From Dactylosporangium vinaceum (lineage in GTDB: Bacteria > Actinomycetota > Actinomycetes > Mycobacteriales > Micromonosporaceae): 64,000 nucleotides of DNA. How positions within the stretch are numbered: position 1 is the first letter of the stretch; each line of letters begins with the position of its first letter. Below the pieces are notes generated by a model. That model worked only from the letters and a program-made list of their open reading frames with translations. It made no database searches and was not told where the DNA came from. The stretch covers positions 7,192,001-7,256,000 of the forward strand of contig NZ_CP061913.1 of the NCBI RefSeq assembly GCF_019904175.1. The letters are read 5' to 3'. Below are positions 41,688-50,924 of the stretch, piece after piece. Position numbers and translations under genes: made by a program.

Positions 41688-41729
41688 TGACGGCGGGCCG
41701 CCCGGCCCGTTCCGGGCGACCCGCCGTCA
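41688..41729. terminator. Bidirectional terminator
   Basis: An 18-bp stem with one mismatch (41688-41705 against 41712-41729) and a 6-nt loop lies between the convergent DUF305 and diguanylate cyclase genes. Confidence 0.75.
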
Positions 41730-41754
41730 CGCGCATGCAACGACCGTCACGCGG

Positions 41755-43521
41755 TCAAGCCGCCTCGACGCGGTTGCGGCCGTTGCGCTTCGCCCGGTAG
41801 AGCTGGGCATCGGCCCGGCCGAGCAGCGCGCCGTGATCGTCGTCGCGCCGGTGCCCGGCGAGCCCGAAGCTCGCCGTGACGTGCAGCCCCGCCGCCAGCC
41901 GGCCCCAGTCGAACGCGGCCACCCGCGCCCGCAGCGCCTCGCAGACCTCGGCGGCCTGCCGGGCGTCGACGCCGGCCAGCGCCAGCAGGAACTCCTCGCC
42001 GCCGAGGCGGGCCACCATCGCGCCGGGCAACTCGCCGGGAAGCCCGTCCCGCAGCAGGCCGGCCATCCGGCGCAGCACCTCGTCGCCGAGCGGATGCCCG
42101 TAGCGGTCATTGACGCCCTTGAACCGGTCGACGTCGATGATCGCCAACCACAGGTCCGGCTCATCCCGGTCGCCGTCGGCCATCGCGATCAGCTCCGGCA
42201 GCCGCAGCTCGATCCAGCGCCGGTTGGGCAGGCCGGTGAGGTGATCCTCGTGCGCGTACCGGTCCAGCTGCCGCGCCTGCCGCTGCAGCGCCTGCTTGTC
42301 CTCCTCCAGCTCCCGGCTGCGCACCCGGTGCAGCTCCGTCTCGAGCCGCGCGTTCTCCGCCTCGAGCCGTGCGTTGTCCAGCTCGAAGTGGTGCGTCATC
42401 AGCCGGGCCCGGACGGCCGCCACGTCGCTGCGGGCCTGCCGTTCCAGCAGGTGGTACCGCCGATAGTGATGCAGCGCCAGGCGGTGGTCGCCGGTCTGCT
42501 CGTACGCCTCGCACAGCTGCTCGTGCGCGGTCATCGCATCCGGCGTCTGGCCGCTCTCCTCGGCCCGGCGCAGCACCTGCGTCAGCCCCCGGATCGCCTC
42601 GGCGAACTCGCCGCGCAGCCGGTGCACGCTGGCCCGATGCCGCCAGGCCGAGTACTGCAACCCGCGGTACCCGTGCCGCGTGGCCAGGTCGAGCGCCTCG
42701 TCGATCGCGCCGAACGCCTCGGGGTAGCGCCCGGCGTGCCCCAGGAGCATCCCGAGATTGTCCAGGCAGATCGCCATGCGATACGGATGGTCGGCGGCCC
42801 GGGCCAGCCGCAGGCCCTGCGCGGCCCGATCGAGCGCGGCGGCGAGGGCGGCCTGCGCGTCGGCCTCCCGGCCGGCCGCCCGCAGCGCCGGCACCAGCCC
42901 GGTGGCGTTGTCGGCCAGGTTGTTGAGGATGCAGAACCCGGCCTCGATGTCGCGCTCATCGCCCAGCTCCAGGGCGTGCCGGAGATGCACGTCGGCCTGT
43001 TCGTGCTCGCCCATGCAGCTGTGCACGACGCCGATGCGGTTGTGCACCCAGTACAGCAGGCTCCGCTCACCGACGCGCAGCGCGATCTCGCGCGCCTCGG
43101 CCAGCCCTTCCAGCGCCTCGTCGAAGAGGCCGAGCTCGCTGAACGCCATCCCGAGGGCGGTCAGCTCCAGACAGGTGCCCCGATCGTCGCCGGTGCGCTC
43201 GAACTGCACCAACGCGTCGCGCGACGCGGCGATCGACGCCTCATGCTCACCCAACCGCAGCAGCTGGTTGGCCAGGCAGTGCAGCGCGCGGGCCTGATCG
43301 GCCGCGCCGGCGGCCGTCCCGGCGATCGCGACCGCCCGCCGGGCATGGGCCGCGCCGGTCCGATAGTCGCCGCGCAGCCTGGCCTGCTCGGCCAGCTCCA
43401 ACAGCTCGTCCAGCAGCGCCGGCCCGTCGTCGAGGCCACTGGTCGGTGCTACCCCAGCCACTGCCACGGCTCGGCCCTCCACCACTCGACGCGGGCTACG
43501 TCGCAGCCCGTGGCGCTCCAT
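41755..43521 (-). CDS. TPR-GGDEF diguanylate cyclase
   Basis: The 588-residue cytosolic protein has about 380 residues of tetratricopeptide repeats (ALHCLANQLLRLGEHEASIAA, IGVVHSCMGEHEQADVHLRHALEL, LGMLLGHAGRYPEAFGAIDEAL), a coiled coil (LEAENARLETELHRVRSREL) and a C-terminal GGDEF domain (HEDHLTGLPNRR, IDVDRFKGVNDRYGHPLGDEVL, active-site GGEEF). The RxxD inhibitory site five residues ahead of GGEEF is absent (LPGA there), so product inhibition is unlikely. It should make cyclic di-GMP, which controls development in actinomycetes; the TPRs probably sense a protein partner. The start is ATG 43521. Confidence 0.92.
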   Translation of the reverse strand: MERHGLRRSPRRVVEGRAVAVAGVAPTSGLDDGPALLDELLELAEQARLRGDYRTGAAHARRAVAIAGTAAGAADQARALHCLANQLLRLGEHEASIAASRDALVQFERTGDDRGTCLELTALGMAFSELGLFDEALEGLAEAREIALRVGERSLLYWVHNRIGVVHSCMGEHEQADVHLRHALELGDERDIEAGFCILNNLADNATGLVPALRAAGREADAQAALAAALDRAAQGLRLARAADHPYRMAICLDNLGMLLGHAGRYPEAFGAIDEALDLATRHGYRGLQYSAWRHRASVHRLRGEFAEAIRGLTQVLRRAEESGQTPDAMTAHEQLCEAYEQTGDHRLALHHYRRYHLLERQARSDVAAVRARLMTHHFELDNARLEAENARLETELHRVRSRELEEDKQALQRQARQLDRYAHEDHLTGLPNRRWIELRLPELIAMADGDRDEPDLWLAIIDVDRFKGVNDRYGHPLGDEVLRRMAGLLRDGLPGELPGAMVARLGGEEFLLALAGVDARQAAEVCEALRARVAAFDWGRLAAGLHVTASFGLAGHRRDDDHGALLGRADAQLYRAKRNGRNRVEAA

Positions 43522-43827
43522 CGTCGCGACCCGTCGTCACCTGAGCCGGAGCCCCGAGCCGCAACCGCGCGGGACCCGAGCCGAACCGTCCGCCCTCGGA
43601 CATCGTCGACAATGCAGGGATGGCGGACGATGGGTTCGGCAAGCCGGCCCCAGCCATTCGCCGAGTGCCGTACCATTTGACGCTCGGCAGTGCTTTTCCG
43701 GCCGGATGAATCTGTGCCTGAATTGTACGTCTCGGGACCTTCGGCCCCTCCGATCTTGCCCGCCGCGCGGTATGACTCGGTCATCACAACCTTGAGCCGG
43801 GCACGGAGCGGGATGGGGTAGCCGACT
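43522..43827. other. Divergent intergenic region, 306 bp
   Basis: The region separates the GGDEF gene from a plus-strand gene of unknown function. Its only clear element is the exact DosR-like motif at 43734-43747; the stretch 43680-43735 is more AT-rich than its surroundings. Confidence 0.5.
43734..43747 (+). promoter_or_regulatory. DosR-box-like motif, exact consensus copy
   Basis: GGGACCTTCGGCCC, 81 bp upstream of the GTG at 43828. This copy defines the consensus used here. Its form (two roughly palindromic halves GGGACC and CGGCCC around TT) resembles the mycobacterial DosR core GGGACT-WW-AGTCCC. Confidence 0.6.
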
Positions 43828-44361
43828 GTGACCACTGTTGCTGTCGTCGACGCGCAGCGGGCCGGCGGTTCCCGCCGCGGCGAGCTCGGGGGCCTGGACC
43901 TGCTCGTGGCGACCGTCCGCCGGCACGAGGTCGTCATCGTCGTGCGGGGGGTCGACCGTGTGGCCGCGGTCCTCGACACATTGCGGACGCGCATGCCGCG
44001 GTTCCGGTTCGTTCCGCTGCTCGTCGCCGGTCGCATCGCGTTCGATTGGACCCTCGTCCAGCGGCTGCTCGACGACGGCGACGTGCCATTGGTGGCGGTC
44101 GACCCCCTCGCCGTTCGCCGGGCGGTCGGCGACGCTGTCCGGCTGCTGCGCCCGAGCAACATTCTGCAGCTGAACGTGGTGACGGCCGGTCCGCGCCCCC
44201 GCACCGGCGATGTCCGCGACGAGCCGATCCCCCAGCGACTGCCCGCATCATTCCACGCTCACCCCGGCGGCTGGTGCACCCGGCCCGCCCAGCAGTTCTG
44301 CCCCCGGACGGCGGCAATCGGCTGCTCGGGCTGCCCGGCCTGGTCCTACCATCCGAACTGA
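43828..44361 (+). CDS. Unknown 177-residue protein with C-terminal four-cysteine cluster
   Basis: The protein from GTG 43828 (GGGG ribosome site) has an alpha/beta-looking body of about 120 residues (EVVIVVRGVDRVAAVLDTL, FVPLLVAGRIAFDWTLV, DVPLVAVDPLAVRRAVGDAV) and a C-terminal tail with C150, C158, C166 and C169 (spacing C-x7-C-x7-C-x2-C). The cysteines could bind zinc or an iron-sulfur cluster. I recognise no family. An exact DosR-like box upstream and a truncated DosS-like sensor downstream make a redox- or oxygen-linked role attractive but unproven. Third-position GC is high to the last codon, so the tail is genuine coding sequence. Confidence 0.72.
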   Translation: MTTVAVVDAQRAGGSRRGELGGLDLLVATVRRHEVVIVVRGVDRVAAVLDTLRTRMPRFRFVPLLVAGRIAFDWTLVQRLLDDGDVPLVAVDPLAVRRAVGDAVRLLRPSNILQLNVVTAGPRPRTGDVRDEPIPQRLPASFHAHPGGWCTRPAQQFCPRTAAIGCSGCPAWSYHPN

Positions 44362-45774
<1,413 letters not shown>

Positions 45775-45871
45775 AGACAGGCCGGTCGGCTCGATCGGTG
45801 GTCCCGATAGGCCCTGCCGCGCGCAGCGGCCGGGATCGACTCTGAAGTCGGAAACGACTGAGGAGGACGCG

Positions 45872-46738
45872 ATGAACGCGAATCCCGGCCCGGGCCGGAT
45901 CGTCGTCGGATACGACGGCTCCTACGAGGCCCGCCAGGCCGTCCACTGGGCCGCGGCCGAGGCCGAACGCACCGGTGCGCCGCTGCAGATCGTCAACGCC
46001 TACCAGATCACGTGGCCGGGCGCCTACTACCCTGCCGTCGCCGAGCAGCTCGAGGCGGCGCAGGAGGTGTCCGAGCAGCGGGTGGGTGAGATCGCCGACC
46101 GCATCCGCGGGCTGCACAGCGGCCTGGAGGTCACCGGCCTGAGCGTGGACACGCCCGCCGCCGCGACACTGCTGGACCTCGGCGATGCCGGCGCCAAGCT
46201 GCTCGTGGTGGGCAACCGCGGCGCCGGTGGGCTGACCAACCTGGTCATGGGCTCGATCGGCCAGCAGGTCGCCACGCACTCGCGAGTCCCGGTCGCGGTC
46301 GTCCGCGGGCGCTGCGCCGTCACCGAGGGCCCGGTCGTCGTCGGTGTCGACGGCTCCGCCTCCAGTGCCGACGCGCTCGGGCTGGCGTTCACGGCCGCCC
46401 GTGCTCGCGGGGTTGAACTGCTCGCCGTCCGTGCGTACGTGACGCCCGCCTACTCCCCGTTGCCGCGCGCCGAGGTCGAAGCGGTCGAGCGGACGGTGCT
46501 CGACGCCGGGCTGGCTCCATGGCGGGAGCAGTACCCGGACGTCAAGGTCGAGGCGCTCGTCGCCGGAGGTTCGGCGGCCAAGGTGTTGACCGGCCTGTCC
46601 CACACGGCCCAGCTCGTCGTCGTCGGCAGCCGTGGCCACGGCGGCTTCGCCGGCCTGCTGCTCGGCTCCGTCGGGCTGCAGCTCATGCACCATGCCGAGT
46701 GCCCGGTGCTGATCGCGCACGCGTCCCCGGCCGGGTGA
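45872..46738 (+). CDS. Tandem universal stress protein
   Basis: The 288-residue protein has two UspA domains. Each has the ATP-binding signature: GNRGAGGLTNLVMGSIGQQV near residue 120 and GSRGHGGFAGLLLGSVGLQL near 260, with VVGYDGS and VVGVDGS at the domain starts. It resembles Rv2623-type proteins of the mycobacterial DosR regulon, which bind ATP and help establish dormancy. ATG 45872 has AGGAGG. It lies 97 bp after the GAF sensor gene; a degenerate box-like GGTCCCGATAGGCCC at about 45800 precedes it. Confidence 0.93.
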   Translation: MNANPGPGRIVVGYDGSYEARQAVHWAAAEAERTGAPLQIVNAYQITWPGAYYPAVAEQLEAAQEVSEQRVGEIADRIRGLHSGLEVTGLSVDTPAAATLLDLGDAGAKLLVVGNRGAGGLTNLVMGSIGQQVATHSRVPVAVVRGRCAVTEGPVVVGVDGSASSADALGLAFTAARARGVELLAVRAYVTPAYSPLPRAEVEAVERTVLDAGLAPWREQYPDVKVEALVAGGSAAKVLTGLSHTAQLVVVGSRGHGGFAGLLLGSVGLQLMHHAECPVLIAHASPAG

Positions 46739-46758
46739 GCGAAGCCTCGGCGCCGCTG

Positions 46759-46784
46759 CTGCACGGAGCACTGCATCCGTGCAG
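46759..46784. terminator. Terminator between the Usp and aldolase genes
   Basis: CTGCACGG and CCGTGCAG form a perfect 8-bp stem around a 10-nt loop, 21 bp past the Usp stop in a convergent gap. Confidence 0.5.
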
Positions 46785-46831
46785 GAGCGGATCGCCCCGG
46801 GCCGACAAGCACTGCCTTGAAACAAGCGGAC

Positions 46832-47716
46832 TCAGCGGGGGTACTTGTCCAGGACCTCGCGCAGCCGGGCGGCGAACCGCAGCGACTCGTCGTGCGGGCG
46901 CTGCCAGATATTGCGGCCGAAGATGAGCCCGGTCGCGCCGGCCTCCATCGACATGCGGGCCTTCTCCAGCATGGCATCGTCGCCCGACTTCTCCCCGCCC
47001 GAGATCAGCACCAGCGAGCGGTTCGCCGAGCGGACCACCGCGCCGATCGCCTCCTGCTGGGAGTACTCCTGCTCGTAGGGCGGGCGAACGCCGGTCCGCT
47101 TCTCCGGGTGCGGAAAGTTGACCTTGACGACGTCCGCGCCGAGCTCGGAGGCCACCCGGGCCGCATAGTCGACGGCGTAGAACGAGTCCTTGCCGCCGTG
47201 CTCCTCGATGGCCGCGCCCCGCGGGTACGCCCACACGATCAGCGGCATCCCGAGCCGCTCCGCGGCCCGCCGGACCTCCCGGTACTGCTCGAGGTCGCGT
47301 TCCTGAGCGGGCGTGCCGACATAGAGCGTGTATCCGACCGCGTCGGCGCCGAGCCGGACGGCCTCCTCCACCGTGGCGTTGACCGGCGACAGCGCGGCGC
47401 CGTCCCGCGGGATCTCGGTCTTGCCGTTGAGCTTGAGCACGAGCGGCACCTCGCCGGCATACTCCCAGTAGAACTTCGTGGCCAGCCCGATCTGCACGGC
47501 CACGCCGTTGAACCCGCCCTCGACGGCCAGCTTCATGATGTACGACGGTGAGCGGGCGGCCGGGTTGGCGAAGAAGTCCCGCGGGCCGTGCTCGAGACCC
47601 TGGTCGTAGGGCAGGAACAGCGCCGTGCCGTTACCGGCTCCGTGCCGGTACAGCATGCGGGTGAGCCTGGCCTTCTTGCCGGTGCCCAGTCCGAGGTCGC
47701 GTGCCTTCGTGGTCAT
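46832..47716 (-). CDS. Class I (DhnA-type) fructose-bisphosphate aldolase
   Basis: The 294-residue protein matches the DhnA/archaeal-type class I aldolase family: FLPYDQGLEHGP at the N-terminus, GVAVQIGLA, LVLKLNGKTEIP, the Schiff-base region ADVVKVNFP, ISGGEKS and GATGLIFGRNIWQRP for phosphate binding. It should cleave fructose 1,6-bisphosphate without a metal, an advantage when metal-dependent class II enzyme is impaired by stress. ATG 47716 follows GAGGAGAGGG. It is divergent from hsp20, suggesting shared control within the stress island. Confidence 0.92.
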   Translation of the reverse strand: MTTKARDLGLGTGKKARLTRMLYRHGAGNGTALFLPYDQGLEHGPRDFFANPAARSPSYIMKLAVEGGFNGVAVQIGLATKFYWEYAGEVPLVLKLNGKTEIPRDGAALSPVNATVEEAVRLGADAVGYTLYVGTPAQERDLEQYREVRRAAERLGMPLIVWAYPRGAAIEEHGGKDSFYAVDYAARVASELGADVVKVNFPHPEKRTGVRPPYEQEYSQQEAIGAVVRSANRSLVLISGGEKSGDDAMLEKARMSMEAGATGLIFGRNIWQRPHDESLRFAARLREVLDKYPR

Positions 47717-47797
47717 TGACCCTCTCCTCTCTGTGCGCACTCCGAACGCTCCGCGCTGCGGGCCGGTCCCACCAGGGCCGACCGGCGCACCGAGCCC

Positions 47798-47811
47798 GGG
47801 CCCCTTGCCCC
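47798..47811. promoter_or_regulatory. Degenerate DosR-like motif between aldolase and hsp20
   Basis: GGGCCCCTTGCCCC matches the island motif at 10 of 14 positions, lies 136 bp upstream of hsp20 and 82 bp upstream of the aldolase start. This GC-rich gap makes chance matches likely, so it is only a candidate. Confidence 0.25.
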
Positions 47812-47946
47812 GGTGCGCGGCGGATGTCCGCGGAGCCGCTGTGCACGACAGGCCGAACGCCCCCGCGTCGCGGGCCACCCGCCCTACCTCCGGCTGTCGC
47901 CGGCGGCGTCTGCTGGAGATGCAACAACGCCGGAAGGAGGCGCAAC

Positions 47947-48369
47947 ATGAGCACGACCAGCAGACTGTTCCCGCTGGACCTGCTGCAGCTGCCGACGGCC
48001 CTGCTCGGGATGCAGGCCGTCAGGGTCGAGGAGTACACGGATGGCGACACCTTCGTGGTGCGCGCCGAGGCTCCCGGTCTTCACCCCGAGAAGGACATCA
48101 CCGTGTCGGTGTTCGGCAACCGGCTGCAGATCCGCCTGGAGCGCACGGAGGAGCGCGTCGACAAGGCCCACTCGGAATTCCACTACGGGACGTTCACCCG
48201 GACGGTGGCGCTGCCGCTGAACGCCGCTGAGGACGGCATCACGGCCACCTATGTGGCAGGCATCCTCGAGGTCCGGCTGCCGCTGACCGGCACGGTCACA
48301 CCCGGCCGGGAGATCCCGGTGACGACACCCAAGCCCTCGGCCGCGGCCACGGCCGCGAAGCAGAAGTGA
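47947..48369 (+). CDS. Hsp20/alpha-crystallin small heat-shock protein
   Basis: The 140-residue protein has a full alpha-crystallin domain: VRVEEYTDGDTFVVRAEAPGL, KDITVSVFGNRLQIRLER, FHYGTFTRTVALP and the closing GILEVRLPL (the G-x-L motif). Small heat-shock proteins hold unfolding proteins in an ATP-independent way; HspX/Acr of mycobacteria is the flagship DosR-regulon member. ATG 47947 has a strong AAGGAGG. A hairpin follows the stop. Confidence 0.94.
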   Translation: MSTTSRLFPLDLLQLPTALLGMQAVRVEEYTDGDTFVVRAEAPGLHPEKDITVSVFGNRLQIRLERTEERVDKAHSEFHYGTFTRTVALPLNAAEDGITATYVAGILEVRLPLTGTVTPGREIPVTTPKPSAAATAAKQK

Positions 48370-48374
48370 GCCGA

Positions 48375-48418
48375 CATCGGCGCTGGACGACCGGGCCGCC
48401 GGCCGCCCGGCGCCGATG
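48375..48418. terminator. Terminator after hsp20
   Basis: CATCGGCGC (48375-48383) pairs with GCGCCGATG (48410-48418), with an inner CGGGC/GCCCG stem inside the loop, between the convergent hsp20 and SDR genes. Confidence 0.6.
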
Positions 48419-48459
48419 CCCACCGTCCTGAGCGGGCCGGCGCGGCGCGGCCGTATCGG

Positions 48460-49215
48460 TCAGGCGGTCCAGCCGCCGTCGGACGTGATGACCGCGCCGT
48501 TGACGTTGCGGGCCTCGGGGCTGCCCAGCCAGCCGATCAGGGCGGCGATCTCATCCGGGTCGGCCGTGCGCACGGCCCGGGCGGACGAGCGCGACAACCG
48601 GTCGAACGCCCACTGCGAGCCGACCGTGGCGGTGCGGCCGATGCCGGTGTTCACACCACCGGGGCACACCGCGTTGGTACGGACCCCGTCGGGGCCGTAC
48701 AGAAAAGCCAGCGACCGGGTCAGCCCGACCAGACCGTGCTTGGCCGCGGTGTACGCGCTGCCGGCCACGGAGCCGGTCAGGCCGCCGATCGATGCGACGT
48801 TGACGATCGCACCCGCACCGTTCGTGCGCATCGCGGGGATGACCGCGCGGCACAAGCGCATCGGGCCGGTCAGGTTCACGGCGAGGACGTGCTCCCAGGT
48901 GTCGTCGTCGAGCTCGGTGACCGGCAGGAAGTGGTCCATGATGCCGGCGACGTTCGCCAGCAGGTCGATGTCGCCGCCGGGCAGCGCATCGACCACGCGC
49001 TGGACGCCGGCCGGATCGGTGATGTCAGCGGCGAGCAGGGTCGCCGTGTAGCCGTCGTGGGCCAGGAGCTTCCCGGTCGCCTCGAGCCCGGCGGTGTCGA
49101 CGTCGCAGCCGACAACGTGTGCGCCCTCGTGCGCCAACCGCAGGACCGTGGCCCGCCCGATGCCGGAGGCCGCCCCGGTCACCAGGGCGACGCGGCCGGA
49201 GTACCGCTGCGTCAT
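48460..49215 (-). CDS. Short-chain dehydrogenase/reductase
   Basis: The 251-residue classical SDR has TGAASGIG, CDVD after the second strand (NAD preference), NVAG, the serine in NVASIGG, the catalytic YTAAK and PGGVNTGIG. It is complete and cytoplasmic. ATG 49215 follows TAGGAGG. It lies 37 bp downstream of the CBS-domain gene on the same strand, so it is the last gene of a nitroreductase-CBS-SDR cluster. Its substrate is unknown; redox balancing under stress is inferred from the neighbourhood. Confidence 0.92.
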   Translation of the reverse strand: MTQRYSGRVALVTGAASGIGRATVLRLAHEGAHVVGCDVDTAGLEATGKLLAHDGYTATLLAADITDPAGVQRVVDALPGGDIDLLANVAGIMDHFLPVTELDDDTWEHVLAVNLTGPMRLCRAVIPAMRTNGAGAIVNVASIGGLTGSVAGSAYTAAKHGLVGLTRSLAFLYGPDGVRTNAVCPGGVNTGIGRTATVGSQWAFDRLSRSSARAVRTADPDEIAALIGWLGSPEARNVNGAVITSDGGWTA

Positions 49216-49252
49216 GGCAGTCCCCTCCTATCAGGACACCTCCACCCACGGT

Positions 49253-49831
49253 TCAGCCCGTCTTCTCCGCGACGCGAACGGCGGCGATCCCGGGCGTGGA
49301 CCGGACAAGTGCCTCGGCGACCGCGAGCTCGGTGTCGTCGTCGAACTCGCCCTCGATGATCGCGATGCCCGCATCGACGGTGACCGGCCAGCGCTGCCGC
49401 CCGTCCGCGTAGGCGTCCAGGCGGCGCTGCGCGTCGCGCCGGGCCGCCTCATCCGTCGGCAGCAGCGTGCGCAGCACGTCGCACCGGCTGACCACGCCGA
49501 TGACGCGTCCGTCGGCGACGACCGGGATCGTGTGGGCGTCCTGCTGCACCATGACCGCCGCCAGGTCGCCGACCTCGGCCTCCGGCCAGGCCACCACCGG
49601 CAGGCCGGTCATCACGTCCCGCACGAGCCGCGGCCCGGTGGCCTGGGCCGTCACGACCGCAGCCTGGCGCAGCAGGTCCCGTTCGCCGAGCATGCCGACG
49701 AGCGTGTCGCGGTCGTCGACGACGGGCAGTGCGGTGATCGCGAAGTGCTGGAGCAGTTCGATCGCATCAGCGAGCGGTGCGTCGGCCCGGACTGTGCGGG
49801 CCGGGGTACTCATGATGTCCTGGGCGTGCAT
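49253..49831 (-). CDS. CBS-pair protein with C-terminal BON-like domain
   Basis: The 192-residue protein has two CBS motifs (AQDIMSTPARTVRADAPLADAIELL with LPVVDDRDTLVGMLGERDL; RDVMTGLPVVAWPEAEVGDLAAVM with IPVVADGRVIGVVSRCDVL). About 50 further residues resemble a BON domain (VTVDAGIAIIEGEFDDDTELAVAEALVRSTPGIAAV). CBS pairs bind adenine nucleotides and report energy state; the relative Hrp1 (Rv2626c) is a DosR-regulon protein. ATG 49831 has GAGGAGGGG. It lies 50 bp downstream of the nitroreductase gene and is probably co-transcribed with it. Confidence 0.92.
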   Translation of the reverse strand: MHAQDIMSTPARTVRADAPLADAIELLQHFAITALPVVDDRDTLVGMLGERDLLRQAAVVTAQATGPRLVRDVMTGLPVVAWPEAEVGDLAAVMVQQDAHTIPVVADGRVIGVVSRCDVLRTLLPTDEAARRDAQRRLDAYADGRQRWPVTVDAGIAIIEGEFDDDTELAVAEALVRSTPGIAAVRVAEKTG

Positions 49832-49881
49832 CGCCCCTCCTCGTCTCCGTGGTGCCGATGCCGGCCCGGCCGGTGCCCGCG

Positions 49882-50847
49882 TCACGGATCGATGACGTCG
49901 GTGACCGGTCGCCGGTTGGTGTAGCAGGTCGTCGGCGCATAGCCGAAACGCAGGACCAGCTGCGGATCGTGGATGCGGCCGACCGCGGCGCGGAGCCGTT
50001 CCCGGGTGGCCGGCACCTCGATCGGCTGGGAGTACATCGCTGTCGCCAGCCCGAGATCCGCGGCCGTCAGGAGGACGTTCTGCAGCGCCAGCCCGGCCCG
50101 CAACGCATCGTCGGAGTCGTCGCCGAGCACGCCGAGCACCGCCACGACGGGCCGGCGGGCGACGTCGCACGTCATCGGCCGGCCCGGACCGCCGAAGTCG
50201 CGGCGGGTGAGCAGTTCGGCCGGGTGCGGTGCGGCGCCGGCGGCCAGGGCACCGATGCCCTCGACGCGGTGGTCGGCGCCGGTGCTCCAGGCCCGCAGTT
50301 CTGCCGTGTAGGCCGCGTCGGCCCGCAGCCGGGCGTCCGCGTCGCGGATGAGCTCGGCCAGCGAGAGCAGGGCGGCGTCGTCGGTCACGAAGTCGAGCCA
50401 GCCGCCTTCGCCACGGGCCGCGGCCATCAGCTGGTGCGGCCCACAGGGGTCCAGGGGGACATCGGCGAACGCACCGCGGTTCGTGTGCCGGCGCGGGATC
50501 TGCCAGTGCAGCCGCGCCTCGGTCGGCGTGGGCGGGCGGGGCCGCGCCGGCCGGAGGTGCACCAGCACCGGCCCCGAGTCGAGCCGGAGCCGCGCCGGCA
50601 GGCCGCTCACTGCGAGCCCCAGCCGCAGGTTGAGCACGGCCGCGCCGCAGGAGATGCGGGCCATCCGGCCGTCCGCATCGGCGGCCGCCAGCCGTCGGCG
50701 CTCGTCGAGCATGACCTCGATCCCGTCGTCGCCGAGGCGGAAGCGCCACGGCTGGCTGTTGTGGACCGAGGGTGCCTGGACGGCGTCGCCGACCGCGGCG
50801 GTGAACACGGCAGGACTCCAGGTTGCCGGTGTTGTCGTGGTCATCAT
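49882..50847 (-). CDS. Acg-family nitroreductase-like FMN protein
   Basis: The 321-residue protein resembles Acg/Rv2032-type proteins: APSVHNSQPWRFRLGDDGIEVMLDERRRL at the N-terminus (FMN-binding S-x-x-N-x-Q-P-W), RRHTNRGAFADVPL in the middle, and QNVLLTAADLGLATAMYSQPIE. Known members bind FMN, lack normal nitroreductase activity because a lid covers the flavin, and are thought to sequester flavin during dormancy. ATG 50847 follows GGGAGG. A DosR-like box lies 64 bp upstream, strengthening the stress-regulon assignment. Confidence 0.92.
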   Translation of the reverse strand: MMTTTTPATWSPAVFTAAVGDAVQAPSVHNSQPWRFRLGDDGIEVMLDERRRLAAADADGRMARISCGAAVLNLRLGLAVSGLPARLRLDSGPVLVHLRPARPRPPTPTEARLHWQIPRRHTNRGAFADVPLDPCGPHQLMAAARGEGGWLDFVTDDAALLSLAELIRDADARLRADAAYTAELRAWSTGADHRVEGIGALAAGAAPHPAELLTRRDFGGPGRPMTCDVARRPVVAVLGVLGDDSDDALRAGLALQNVLLTAADLGLATAMYSQPIEVPATRERLRAAVGRIHDPQLVLRFGYAPTTCYTNRRPVTDVIDP

Positions 50848-50910
50848 CGCCGGACCTCCCGTCCGTGTGCGCCGTCATCTCAACCATGCCGCGCGAGCAC
50901 GGTCCGCGTG

Positions 50911-50924
50911 AGGCCGAAGGTCCC
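50911..50924 (-). promoter_or_regulatory. DosR-box-like motif of the nitroreductase-CBS-SDR cluster
   Basis: On the minus strand the site reads GGGACCTTCGGCCT, 13 of 14 matches, 64 bp upstream of the nitroreductase ATG and directly abutting the stop codon of the upstream lipoprotein gene. Confidence 0.6.

Noticed and set aside
45799-45815. GGTCCCGATAGGCCC as a DosR-like box ahead of the first Usp gene
   Set aside because: About 8 of 14 matches with misaligned left half; mentioned in the Usp entry but too weak to annotate.
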